Positions 45,297 to 56,000 of a DNA stretch of 64,000 nucleotides are shown piece after piece. Position numbers and translations under genes: made by a program. Within the stretch, counting starts at the first letter, position 1; each line of letters starts with the position of its first letter. The stretch comes from an uncultured Eubacteriales bacterium. GTDB lineage: Bacteria; Bacillota; Clostridia; Christensenellales; CAG-314. The stretch covers positions 350,337 to 414,336 of the forward strand of contig URET01000001.1 of assembly GCA_900546875.1 (NCBI GenBank). Reading direction: 5' to 3'. The notes under the pieces are model-generated. The model worked only from the letters and a program-made list of their open reading frames with translations, made no database searches and was not told where the DNA came from.

Positions 45297-45625
45297 GCAA
45301 CCATTTTCTCCCTTGCGTTATTTTCACGATACAATTTTACAAGCTGACGAAGGTAATCTCGTGTCTGCCTCGGCAACTCGCTGACAACAAATACATCCCA
45401 TAGTTTTTGAATAATAGGTTCCCCCAAAAATTCGATATATTCCTCATCATGCAGCACGTCGTCCATAAGGTAGCGGTAAACTTCCTTGTAAAATGTAATC
45501 TTCAGCGAATTTTTATAAGCTCGCTCAATTCCGCCGCTGATCTGCCCGAATCGAAAATTCTCATATTCCTCTTGCACCTGCGCAAAAAACTTTTTGCGTA
45601 CTTCCTCTACATCCTGTTCCTTCAC
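45293..45625 (-). CDS. DUF3848 family ICE protein, copy 2
   Basis: 110 aa, GTG start after GGGGGAGAA. ERAYKNSLKITFYKEVYRYLMDDVLHDEEYIEFL aligns by eye with the DUF3848 core of the gene at 43500-43853. Helical; function unknown. Confidence 0.65.
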   Translation of the reverse strand: MKEQDVEEVRKKFFAQVQEEYENFRFGQISGGIERAYKNSLKITFYKEVYRYLMDDVLHDEEYIEFLGEPIIQKLWDVFVVSELPRQTRDYLRQLVKLYRENNAREKMVA

Positions 45626-45634
45626 TTCTCCCCC

Positions 45635-46222
45635 TCACATCATTGCCGCATATGCAGACGAATGGTGTTCCATTTTTTTGAATAATCCGTCAAATTCAAT
45701 ACTGACGTTGTCGCGCATATCTCGCAAGACTTCGCTTATGTCATCCCCGAAAAAACCGCCGCATCCGTCGATTTCCTCGCCATTTTCGTCAGTAATACGA
45801 AACGCATAACAATCCCCCTGCAAATACTGATCGTACATTTTTGTTTCGCTCATAAGGCGCTCGCGAATCAGTTCTGTCGTTGTTTCGTTTAGAAGTCCGT
45901 ATTCTTCCTGCGCTTTATCCTTTGTTACAAAGATATAGCCAATCTGCCCGCTGTCCCAACGGTCGCCGAAGTCGGAATTAGAGATTGTGATGCCGGAATG
46001 CTCATATAGATAGACCGGCAAAATCACAAGCGCATTTTAGTATTCATCGCTTTCGTAAAAATCCTGCGGCGATTCATAATCATGTTTGTCACCGAGGTTA
46101 TAGCGCCTATGCCAGCAGACCATTTTGCCGAGATTATCCCACTCGCGCGGATTTTCGGCATATTCATCGCGGAACACTTGCAGATTGTATCCGTCTGCGG
46201 ATACTGTCATCGAATCTTCCAT
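45635..46222 (-). pseudogene. Conserved phage/plasmid protein split by in-frame TAA
   Basis: ATG 46222 follows AAAGGAGAAGGG. First part reads LQVFRDEYAENPREWDNLGKMVCWHRRYNLGD; after TAA at 46037-46039 the same frame continues ALVILPVYLYEHSGITISNSDFGDRWDSGQIGYIFVTKDKAQEEYG. In relatives I recall, the SPREWDNLG block and the LYDHSGI..S...WDSGQ block are one protein, so the TAA looks like a nonsense mutation. Downstream frame is open for 130 more codons. Confidence 0.75.
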
Positions 46223-46236
46223 TATCCCTTCTCCTT

Positions 46237-46626
46237 TTACATTTCCATTTCCGTAAAATTCCCGAAACACTGCATCACATCTTCCCGCGTTAATCCTTTT
46301 CGGCATATCTCTCGTTTCGATACATCGTCCAGCATTATTCTCATTTCCTCACCAGAAAAGGAAACGCTCTCACCGTCAGATTCCATATCCTGTTTGACAA
46401 TCAGGCAATTACCACACAGACATGCTTGATGTTCTTCCAACACAATCGTTACGTCTGTTTGCTGCAAGTCGCGATTACAATAAATTGTCACTTCGTCAAA
46501 AGACGGGTAGTCGTGTGTTTCAATGTTCCCACCGACAAAATCTTTTATTGCCTTATAGGAATTTTCAATTTCATAAGGCCTTGCCGGTTTCCCCACCTCT
46601 TTTGCAATGACTTTGATTTTCTCCAT
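46237..46626 (-). CDS. DUF3846-like ICE protein
   Basis: 129 aa. KIKVIAKEVGKPARPYEIENSYKAIKDFVGGNIET and the CGNCLIVKQD strand fit the DUF3846 fold common on phages and ICEs. Starts ATG 46626, three bases after the primase-like stop, with ATGGAGATGTAAAAATG as coupling sequence. Ends TEMEM. Role unknown. Confidence 0.7.
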   Translation of the reverse strand: MEKIKVIAKEVGKPARPYEIENSYKAIKDFVGGNIETHDYPSFDEVTIYCNRDLQQTDVTIVLEEHQACLCGNCLIVKQDMESDGESVSFSGEEMRIMLDDVSKREICRKGLTREDVMQCFGNFTEMEM

Positions 46627-46628
46627 TT

Positions 46629-47501
46629 TTACATCTCCATACTGTTTTTCCTTGTTGCTGTCGTAAGTCGCAAGGCATTGCCGATCTGGTATTTCCCGTA
46701 ATATCCGTTACACTTATCCCATTTCGGACGGTAAAGTCCGCTTGAACGGAATATACTGTCGAGCTGTGTTTCGTCCTGCGTCCAGAACGTAAGCATTTTC
46801 AAAAGCGCAAAATCCGCCGAACTGTGCGATTCGTAGCCGCTCCAATCCCCACCATAAAGTCTTTCAAACTTTGCGCCCTGCTTGCTACTTCGGATTGCGT
46901 CTATTATTTCCATATCCGATGCCGTTGCAGGGCGACATTCAATGCTGATCTCCCGATACGGTTCTCCGATATACTGCCTGTTTATCTCGCCGATTCTGTC
47001 CGACAAATCCTTCAAGCCGGTCGCTCCGCCAATAACATTCCCGGACATACACGCAAATCGACCGGTTTCATACATTTCCAAACCAAGCCGCTCATTCTTC
47101 TTTCTCGCGTTTTCAGGTAACGTTCCTTTACAAAAGAAATGTATCCCTCTCCCGCTCACCGACGATTCACAATATGTCCCGTCCAATCTTTTACACAATT
47201 CGGAAAGTTGTTTTCGTTCCTCTTGCGTCTTTTCATCAATTTCATCCAAATCTACAAATACGATGCCGCCCGTCACAACAAACGTTACACCGTCCATATT
47301 ATGACACTGCGCATATGCCAAAGCCGTTTCAAAGTCAGTCCAATCGGACGGACAATTACTCTTTGCGGCATCTCGCGTAACGAGTGATTGAATAATTTTC
47401 CCCCAATGACCATCTCTCGGAACAGCCTTATAGCACACCCATTGCGGCAAAGCCCTCATTTCTTTCGGAATATTTTTAAGCGCACTCCATTTCGGAGTCA
47501 T
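46629..47501 (-). CDS. Primase-polymerase-like protein (N-terminal half type)
   Basis: 290 aa from ATG 47501, which lies inside the end of the ArdC-like gene. LKNIPKEMRALPQWVCY is the entry of NrS-1-type primase/polymerase helical domains, VFVDLDEIDEKTQEE carries the catalytic-type D.D, GTYCESSVSGRGIHFFCKG the S.SG.G.H motif, and a helical domain ends FRSSGLYRPKWDK. The helicase part found in longer relatives is absent. Could prime replication of the excised element. Confidence 0.75.
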   Translation of the reverse strand: MTPKWSALKNIPKEMRALPQWVCYKAVPRDGHWGKIIQSLVTRDAAKSNCPSDWTDFETALAYAQCHNMDGVTFVVTGGIVFVDLDEIDEKTQEERKQLSELCKRLDGTYCESSVSGRGIHFFCKGTLPENARKKNERLGLEMYETGRFACMSGNVIGGATGLKDLSDRIGEINRQYIGEPYREISIECRPATASDMEIIDAIRSSKQGAKFERLYGGDWSGYESHSSADFALLKMLTFWTQDETQLDSIFRSSGLYRPKWDKCNGYYGKYQIGNALRLTTATRKNSMEM

Positions 47502-48477
47502 GTTCGCTTGCGGGGCGAAAAGGATCCCATCCGAAATTATCGTCCGCAACCGCAGGCGCGGCATCTGCGCGCGCCTGTTGATCACGGTAAAAAGAACGTG
47601 CAATCTTGTCCATAACAAGTTTTGTTCCCGAACAAATGCAACTGAGATTCTCGCGGAACATTCCCGCCTGTTCCTCGGTCATATTTTTCATAAAGTCAAA
47701 GTTATAGCCGCTGGTATCCAATCCGAAATGGGCAGCAAGGATGCAAGAACGGCTTGCGCTTTCAACCTTTCCCGCGTTTTCACCGGTCATTCCCTCGAAC
47801 TCTTTGCCCTTGAAATTATCCGAAAGCGCCCTGCTTGCCGCTTCGATTGCCGTAAGCACCGTCGTGGTGTTATTCATGCCCTTGCGCAATCTGACCGTTC
47901 TTTCCTCTTTATCAATTTGATATGTTTCGCCCTCCGCGAACTTCGACTCGTTGGTGAACTTATACTTGTACCTTCTGCCGGACAGCGCATTGAATACGCC
48001 GTCAAGAATAACACGCTTTTCCGCATCGGATACCTTGTCGATTTTATACGGAACATACTCTTCGCCCTTCGTATCCGAAATATCAAACACATAGTTGGGA
48101 TGAAAGCCCTCTGTGCGTTCTTTCTCCCTGACAATCTGTTCGCCGTCCTCGTCGAATTAGGGGCTGCCGTCCGGATTCGTAACTTTGACGTTGTACTTGA
48201 CTTTGGTGGGCGCCATGATTTCCATGCTTTTCGCGCCCTCCTTGATATGTCTGCCGGCACGCTCCCACTCGTTCATGCCTTTAACGACCGTAATATCGGG
48301 ATTCTGTGAAAGCAGATACAGCATGTTACTGACCGAATAATTTCCGTTCTGACCGAACTTGATGAGCAAGTCTTTATATTTGCCCTCGGCAAGCATCTTT
48401 CTGTACTGCCGCTCGGTAATTTCGTTGATTTCCGCACGCTGTTCTTCCGTGTAGTTCTCCACCTTGTTCTTTTCCAT
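47476..48477 (-). pseudogene. ArdC-like protein interrupted by in-frame TAA
   Basis: About 330 codons. N-terminal part ERQYRKMLAEGKYKDLLIKFGQNGNYSVSNMLYLLSQNPDITVVKGMNEWERAGRHIKEGAKSMEIMAP is the ArdC N-terminal single-strand DNA-binding domain. TAA at 48157-48159 follows DGSP; the same frame continues FDEDGEQIVREKERTEGFHPNYVFDISDT for 226 codons. ArdC proteins protect incoming plasmid DNA against restriction. Relatives have no break here by my memory, so this is a nonsense mutation. AGGAGAGTAAAAC precedes the ATG. Confidence 0.82.
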
Positions 48478-48496
48478 GTTTTACTCTCCTTTCTTA

Positions 48497-51118
48497 TTAA
48501 AATAAATTTTCCGCAAAATCGCTTGTTACGATGTCGATATTGCTTCTGTTCTGCGGTGACGAAATAAAGAATGCCGTACCGCGCTTGTTGTGCATAATAT
48601 AGTCTTGCTCCGACTCGTTGATTTGCCCTGCGTGTGAGTAAAGTTCGCACAAATCGCTCATATCGTTCGGGGATAAACTGAATATCAGGGAATACTGACA
48701 TACGTCTATAAGCGCCTGACTTTTTCTTGCTATCTCCGGCGTCCCTGCAACATCTTTTACGCTCTGCGTAATTGTGATAAGCATCCCCTCATATTTTCGT
48801 ATTCGCTTTGCGAGGCTCGCCATAAAATCGAGCGCAACGGGGTACTTTTCGTCGATAAACAAATGGGCTTCGTCAACGGCGACGACAAGTTTCCGCGATA
48901 CACCGTTTTTCGTATTGTAATCCTTGTTTTTGACAACTTCGTTTTCCAGCCATTTCACAATGAGCAACATCTGCCCGTTTGCGACAACACCGTTTTTGTT
49001 TGCCAAGAGTTTTTGGAAATCAAATACAATAAAATTTTCCCGCGGGGCAAAACTCGTCGGCCCGTTCCACAAATTGCTGTATCGGCCGCCGGTACGGAAT
49101 TTAGCAATGTAGTTCGTCAGCACTTTCAGACAGCCGCGATTGTATTCGTCTGTCTCGCGTTCTATCTTATCGTCTATGAGCTTTCCGAGGTCGTCAAAGA
49201 TCGGGTATTCTTCTTCCGATATACCGTTCAGATCCGAATAAGGCGTTATGCCAGCCCGACTGAACAGCTCCTGTGTAAGTCTGTTCAGAAGTTCCAAAGA
49301 ATCAGAGTTGATTCCCGGCAGAACTACGCGATAAAACTCTTCCAAAAATTGTAAATGCGAAAAGTAATCATTACTCGTGCCGTCCTTATTTTCGTCATCC
49401 TCCGTTCGTATAATCTGAAACGGATTGATTTTACCGAATTTTCCGCTTGATACATCCAATACTTTCCCGCCCATACTTTTGGCAAGTTTTCCGTACTCGC
49501 TTTCGGGATCGAGGATAAACACTCTTGTATTGCAACTTGCAAGCTGCGCTATGATACTCTTGCACGCATAACTTTTCCCGCTTCCCGGCCTGCCAAGAAC
49601 GATCATATTTGATGACAGGTGTTCCGTATCTCTGCGCATAAAGTCTACAAACACAGGTAATTTGTTTTCACCTATCAAAAGACCTTTCTCGTCCACGATC
49701 GCGTTGCTCACGAACGGAAACACCGCGGCAAGGCTGCTTGTATGTATTCCGCGGGAAAGATGAATTTTGTCCGTCATGCAAATCTGACTCGTAAGGTAAG
49801 TATCCATTTGTCGTCCGAGCATGTCATTGAACCCGAATCCCATTTCACGCAGCCTGCGGCGGACTTGTTTCTTGACCGTATTTTTACCTTTCTCATCATA
49901 CGCCGTAATAATAAGCGTGACATCAAACAGCACATCGTTTTCATTCTGTATCCCGACGAGCAAGTCCTGTAAGCTCTCAAGATGCGTGTCTTTCTCGATT
50001 ACATCGCTTGCACGGTTGCGCCTGTTCTGCGTCTGTACTTCGAGAATCGCGTTATCTACCCGACGCAACGCCTTAAACTTTTCGACAGGCTTTGCTTTCA
50101 GAACCACTTTCGTATGCGGCATATCAAACAAACCCTCACCCCATCCGTTTGCCACACGGAGCGGATAATTATTGATGACGAAATGCGTCAGAGTTTTCCC
50201 GTTCTGTTGCGTTGACGTTAATCCGAACTTCAATTCACTCGGAGCAAAAAATGAGCCATACCTTTTTGTCTTATCGAGTACACGTTCATCGAAATCGTAA
50301 TCAATGGTATATCGGATAAATGCCGCCAATTCTTTATCGCTCAAAATATGGGCATTGATTCCGGAGCTTTGCAGCGTAATGGCAGCATAGCGCATGTTCG
50401 CCGAAAGTTCTTTTTCGCTGCCGCCGTGCAACACAAGATAGTATCTGCTGTAATAGATAGGTCTGCTACTGTTGATTTAGTCGATAAGCGCTATCCTGTC
50501 CTGTATCAGATCGACACGCGGTTCATATTCCTCTTTTCTTAATTCCCCCCTTTCTTTGCTTTCGCCGAGCCGGACAATACGTTCCAATTCGTCGCCGATG
50601 AAGTTGTCTAAAATAAGCGGCCTTTCTACTTTGACTATATCTGCCTCGTAGCCGACCGGCACGTTGTTCAGCACCTTCGATATCGCACCATCTATCAGTT
50701 CATTCTGCGAAAACTCATTCAGCATACGGAAATCAATAGGTTGTACTTCAATGATTCCCGCATAGTGCATGTCTTTCAGCGAGATTATGCCTCCGCCGCA
50801 AATACGTTCATATGGTACTACGCCCTCTACGTCATTTTTTATTACCTCCCCTTTGGTTGCTTTTTTGTACTTTTTCCGAACAAACAAGTGCCGAAACAGA
50901 TAGCCGACAAGTCTGTACACCCTGTCCTCGTTGAACGTGATATATAACGGAATAAACAAAACGAGAATGCCTCCGGCTATCAGGAACTTAAAGGCAAGAT
51001 TGCTCGATAACGCAATAGCAATTAACACAAGCCCGATAAATCCGATAACTACATCCGCTACCGTCACGCTCTTGTAAAAAGTCATTTTTACTTTAGTGTT
51101 CTTCGGAATTATCCTCAT
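48497..51118 (-). pseudogene. VirB4-like conjugation ATPase (CD1110 family), in-frame TAA
   Basis: Rebuilt length about 873 codons. N-terminal PrgI-like part has two membrane helices (18-65); TAA at 50477-50479 then interrupts between RIALID and INSSRPIYY; the same frame runs on for 660 codons with Walker A LGRPGSGKSYACKS, DPESEYGKL, Walker B KLVVAVDEAHLFID and ITQSVKDV. It is the ATPase that powers the mating channel. The 5' end overlaps the VirB6-like gene by 26 bases. If translation stops at TAA, only the 213-aa PrgI-like part is made, and conjugation is blocked. Confidence 0.88.
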
Positions 51119-52604
51119 CGTTTCCCTCCTTTGGTCTCAACGTTGTGCTGCCGCCTTCCGCTCCCCTCGTCGATGCGGTATCGCTCGACGCTTCCGCCTG
51201 TTCATCGTTCTCCGGGGGCGTGGTTTGAATATTCGGCTTTTTCGGCTTAACTTCTGCTCTGTTTGTTACAGTCGTACCCTTTGCCACGTTTCTCAGTCGC
51301 GGCATAAAGTTCTTACCCGCTTGTATTACGCCGCCCTGCACCATGTCTTTCACGACGCCTACGGGCATAGTGGCAAGTCTTGTAACTGAACCCAATGCCT
51401 GCGTCGCCATTTGCTTGTCCGTCATATCTTCCTCTTCCGTCATCGGGCGTTGGTTGCGCTCGCTATGTGCAGCCATACCCACACTCTCTATCCTGCCATG
51501 TCCTTTCTTCCTGTTTTTTAGATAGTCAGAGCCGCCGACCACTCTGCCAACCGTTCTGCCGACAATCCCCGACGCCGATTTTGCGAACGCGCTGCCCAAA
51601 CGCATATTGTAAATCATCTGCGCAAGTTCGCGCCCGCCCGCCTGACTGCCCGTAAGTTGGGCTATAACAAGGTTTGCCTTTGTGACCGCAAAAGCCCCGC
51701 CAATAAGGAACAGAATATGTACGACAGAATTTTCAAAGTTACTCTCAAAGAATTGCATCTTGTTGACTTGCGGAATAATCAGGAAAAACAAATTCATTAC
51801 CAAGATAATGCCGTATGCCGAGAGTATCTTTGAGATCATCATGTCTTTCCATACTTTGAAACGGTTGCCCTGATCGAGCGGCAAAATGCTGATTGAAATC
51901 GGCGAAACAATGTACAAAAGAATGATGTCGAAAATCCTCTGAATAAACGTAAATGACGAAATCGCAAAGATGACGAGCATTATAAGCCCACCGAGCAATC
52001 CTATGACATAGTTCATTTCGGACAAGTCATAATACTGTTTGACTACACCTATATCGGTATAATCAAGTTCGCCCGTTAAAAACATTCTTTCTATCGTTTC
52101 ACGCTGACCTTCGCTGCCGATATAGGCCGAATCCCCCGTCGTAATGAGCATTTGTCCGCCAATCATCGTCTGCCCTTCTGTAACGTACTGCTGCATTGCG
52201 GTGTTGATAGAACCCATAATGACGTTGACGAGCATCATTCCCGCAAGAAGAAGAAACGGTACGAGCAACATAATCAAAAAGCTGTGTCCTGCTTTTGATA
52301 ATACTTCGCCCCGGCCCTTCTTTTCGTTTGCCATATAGTTCACGCGGATCAATGCTATGATTACAAAAATGACAAGCAGAATCACGCCTATAAGAAATAT
52401 TGTCAAAAATACCCTGCGAATCGTATCTGAACCGATGAGCGATGAAACAAGGTCTTGCGATTCCCCGTCTATCACCACGGTATCCAACCCGCAAAGTTTG
52501 AAGAATATTCTTTTGATAAAGTCTATCAGGCTGCAAAGTCCCGCCTGTAACCCGTACAGGAGTTCATAGAACCAGCCGAGAAACCAATCAACAAACCAAT
52601 CCAT
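51093..52604 (-). CDS. VirB6/TrbL-like conjugal membrane protein
   Basis: 503 aa. Seven or so membrane helices within residues 1-340 (GVILLVIFVIIALIRVNYM, FLIMLLVPFLLLAGMMLVNVI, VIGLLGGLIMLVIFAISSFTFIQRIFDIILLYIVSPISISILPL, GIILVMNLFFLIIPQV); C-terminal 160 residues are polar and low-complexity. Typical of the CD0411/VirB6 channel component encoded next to VirB4 and a pilin in clostridial ICEs. Confidence 0.85.
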   Translation of the reverse strand: MDWFVDWFLGWFYELLYGLQAGLCSLIDFIKRIFFKLCGLDTVVIDGESQDLVSSLIGSDTIRRVFLTIFLIGVILLVIFVIIALIRVNYMANEKKGRGEVLSKAGHSFLIMLLVPFLLLAGMMLVNVIMGSINTAMQQYVTEGQTMIGGQMLITTGDSAYIGSEGQRETIERMFLTGELDYTDIGVVKQYYDLSEMNYVIGLLGGLIMLVIFAISSFTFIQRIFDIILLYIVSPISISILPLDQGNRFKVWKDMMISKILSAYGIILVMNLFFLIIPQVNKMQFFESNFENSVVHILFLIGGAFAVTKANLVIAQLTGSQAGGRELAQMIYNMRLGSAFAKSASGIVGRTVGRVVGGSDYLKNRKKGHGRIESVGMAAHSERNQRPMTEEEDMTDKQMATQALGSVTRLATMPVGVVKDMVQGGVIQAGKNFMPRLRNVAKGTTVTNRAEVKPKKPNIQTTPPENDEQAEASSDTASTRGAEGGSTTLRPKEGNDEDNSEEH

Positions 52605-52617
52605 ATCTTAATTCCTG

Positions 52618-52923
52618 CTATATTTGTGACTGTACCCAATCCTGCAATATAGGCAATGCTATCTTCAGAGCGACGATAAGCACGAAGATGATGACAAAGC
52701 CGACAATCGCGCCGATCAGGTCTTTTTTCGCTTTCTCCCTGCTGTTCTGCTCATCGCTCTTTGCGAGCTTAATACCGAGTATGATACAGTAGATTGTTCC
52801 CACCGCGCCGACAATGGCGATCGCCGGCCAAAGAATGGCATCCAGCACTTCAAGGATAGGTTCAATCACAGGCGCAAAATCGACCGCAAGCAATGTGCTT
52901 GCACTGCTAAAATTTACATTCAC
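52618..52923 (-). CDS. Mbov_0395-like pilin/TrbC-type protein
   Basis: 101 aa. Two hydrophobic helices (about 20-50 and 70-93) separated by a charged loop SDEQNSREKAKKD, as in pilin-like conjugal proteins of the Mbov_0395 group. AAGGAGGGT precedes the ATG. Thirteen bases separate its stop from the VirB6-like start. Confidence 0.8.
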   Translation of the reverse strand: MNVNFSSASTLLAVDFAPVIEPILEVLDAILWPAIAIVGAVGTIYCIILGIKLAKSDEQNSREKAKKDLIGAIVGFVIIFVLIVALKIALPILQDWVQSQI

Positions 52924-53092
52924 TAAGTACCCTCCTTTCTTAATTTTTCTCCCTTAAAACGAAGGCGGGTATCCCGCTTCCGTTCGGTTTTTGTGTGGGC
53001 GCAAAAGCACGAAGTGCGTCACTTTGCGCCTACACGTTAACCTGCTCCCTTTTTTGGGTATTTGAGGCCCTCACTATGGAGTTTTTCCCGGC
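52924..53092. other. Spacer with two hairpins between pilin and adhesin genes
   Basis: Holds GGCGCAAAaG / tCACTTTGCGCC-type and GAAGCGGG / CCCGCCTTC-type hairpins and no gene. The larger hairpin could attenuate transcription from the adhesin into the pilin and VirB genes. Confidence 0.4.
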
Positions 53093-56000
53093 TTATTCTT
53101 CGCGCTCGTCGTTGTCCGTCTCAATGTCCTCGTCGTCATTCACAACTTCTTCAACGACCTCTTCATCGGCATCTTCCGAATAGTTTGCGGTCTGTTCGTC
53201 ATCGGGTTCAAAATTCGCGGCATCCGAATCTTCCATATCAGATTCAGCCTCATCCGAGCCTTCCTCTTGCAATTTCTGCGCAAGTTTTTTCTTATACACG
53301 GCACGCTTTCCGAAAACGATCCCCAAGATAATTCCGACAATAAGAATCACAAAGATAACAATCAGAGCGACTGCACCGCCATTGAGTCCGTACACAATTG
53401 TAAAAGTATATTCCCTCGTATTTCCCGCAGCATCGGTTACGACAATGCGATATTCGCCAAGCTCGCTCACGCTCGCGCCTACTCTGTACTCAATTTTTTC
53501 TCCGTTAAAATATACCGTAATGTCTGCTTCTTCAGAGATGCTTTCGACGACAACCTCGCTTTTCGTCTCTCCGCCGTTTTCTGCGCCATTCAATACAATT
53601 TCAGGCGCAACGCGGTCAAGAGTCACCGCAAAGGTATATTCCTTTTCCCCGTCCGTCGCCGTAATTTCATACTTGCCGTCTGCCGCAAAATTAAGCTCAC
53701 AAGCCTCGCCGTTGCATGTTGACGACACTATATTGACGCCGGTAAAATCGTGCGCAAAATCATTCAGCACGGTAGTTTTTAACACGCGGAAAGAAACTTC
53801 TGCGGTATTCCCATAAGAATCAGAAATATGTGCAATGTAATTTCCCTCCTCTGTAAGTGATGCGCCAAACTCATACGCGAAAGTTTCGCCGTCCTTTGAA
53901 AGACTGATTGTCAGTTCTTCGTTTGCCTTGATTACGACATCATCGTTTGACACGAATCCGTCCACGGTATTGATTTCATAATCTGCCGTTTTATCGACAA
54001 AGACATTCACAACGGTTTTATTGCCTGCTTTGTCCGTCAGAGTAAATTCATACTCACCTTCTGCCATCAATACCTCTCCGCTCATATAAGCCAACGTATC
54101 GCCGTTAATCGAAACCTCTGCGGTGATACCCTCTCCGAAAACAAGCGAAATATCGTTGTTTACCGTAGCACCGTTGTCTGCGCCTGTAAGCTCATATTCA
54201 GGGGCAATCTTATCGATTACAAACGAAACGACAAATGTCTGTCCGTCCATATTCGTCAGCACGATTTCATACTCACCGTCATCCGAAAGAGTTGTCCCCG
54301 ACTTATATTCACTCGTTTCGCCATTTACGGTAATGACCGCAGTTGCATTGTCCGTCCATGTGAACTTGACGTTTTTATTTGTATAACCGCCGTTCTCCAC
54401 ACCGCTAAGCACTCCCGCCGGCCCGATTTGCGTATATTCCGTCACCCCTTCGATAGCCTCAAATCCCGTATGGAATGTATCCTCCACCACCACGCGATAC
54501 ATGCCGCTCGTGCAGAATTTATACTGTTTGGTCGCTTCCGAAATAACGGTACCGTAATCATCTGCCGTAAGCTGCACCCATGTATCTCCGCCGTCAACTG
54601 ACTTATAAATCGCAATGCTTTGGAGTTTCGCATAGGAATCAGCGCTTGCCGTTACGTCGATGATAAGTTGTTTTTTATCTGTGTCAGCATCAAAAGTAAT
54701 TGCCGGCTCGTCCAACGAAATATAAATCGTCACTTCTTCCGAAAGACCGAAATGGTTGACCGAACAAATAACGTATTTTCCGCTCTCCGCAATCTCATAA
54801 GTTTCACCGAGGGAAAGAATTTTACGACTGCCGTCCTCAAACTCAATATAGAACATGGCATATTCGTCAACAGTATCGGAAATGGCGATATGTACTTTGT
54901 CTTTCAAGTAGAACACCTGAGCAACATCGGTTTTTGAAAATTCACCTTCGCCGACTGCCATTTGTATATCCGCAAAGTTGCGAACGATGACAAATGTATA
55001 TTCCGCCTCATTACCCCATGCATCTTTTACAATCACGCTATGCTTGCCGGATTCAGCATACACGCTGCCACTATACGGTTTACCGTCGATAATGTATTCG
55101 ACTTTATCCGAAAGACCTATCTCGAAGGCAATATACGTTCCTTGCGTATTCAGAACATATAGGTCATTGCCTTCGGCGGACGCAGCAGGCGATTTCTGCC
55201 AATAATAGTAATGCGTGATGCCGCTCACGGCATATTCGAGCATCACTTCCTGTAAGCGTGCTTCCGTAAAATACGCAACTTCAACATTTGCATCGCCGGA
55301 CTTTTTGTAAATGAAATACTTTCCGGGTTTTGCATTCACGCTATCCTTCGCGTCCATCATGATGCCCGTATCCCAGACATCACTGTTCCATTCTCCTGTA
55401 CGAACTAATGCGTACTCTGCATCGAGCATAAAATTCAAAGCATTGTCATACGTTTCAAACGCATGGCCGCCGCATTCCCACCATTCCTTATTACTCGTTA
55501 CAGCATTGATATTCACACGTTCGGACATGAACTCGCTTGTCCACACGTTGCCCGCAGCATCCTTGCTAACAACAATGTATTTGCCGCCATACAATGTACC
55601 GATCTCTGTTCCGCTTTCGACCGCGATGCCATTCACCGTAACTTCGATAACAGGCGCATATACATCCGCATCTCCGTTCTGCCATTTAAGGATTACCGTC
55701 TTGCTCGTTTTCCCATCCTGAACATTGCTGAGTGTTACTGCTTTTTCCGTTCTATCTACGATGATGGTATAAATGGCTGATTCGTTTCCCGCCATGTCAG
55801 TCGCTTTGAACTGATATTTTCCGCTCTCCGAGTAAAGTGCTCCGTTTGTGTACGGCGTCCACTACTTGCTATTGGGAAGCATCACATAGCATACAGACAG
55901 TAAATTTGCTCGCGCCGGGCTTTTTGACATACAATTCAGCAACGCCAATGTTATCCGTTGCCGAATAGGTTATGTTTGCCACGTTTGTAAAACTCCCGCT

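Noticed and set aside
33977..55864. Stop-codon reassignment or suppression explaining the in-frame stops of the element
   Set aside because: TAA, TAG and TGA all occur inside genes and also serve as normal stops nearby; frame-changing lesions are present too, which recoding would not explain.
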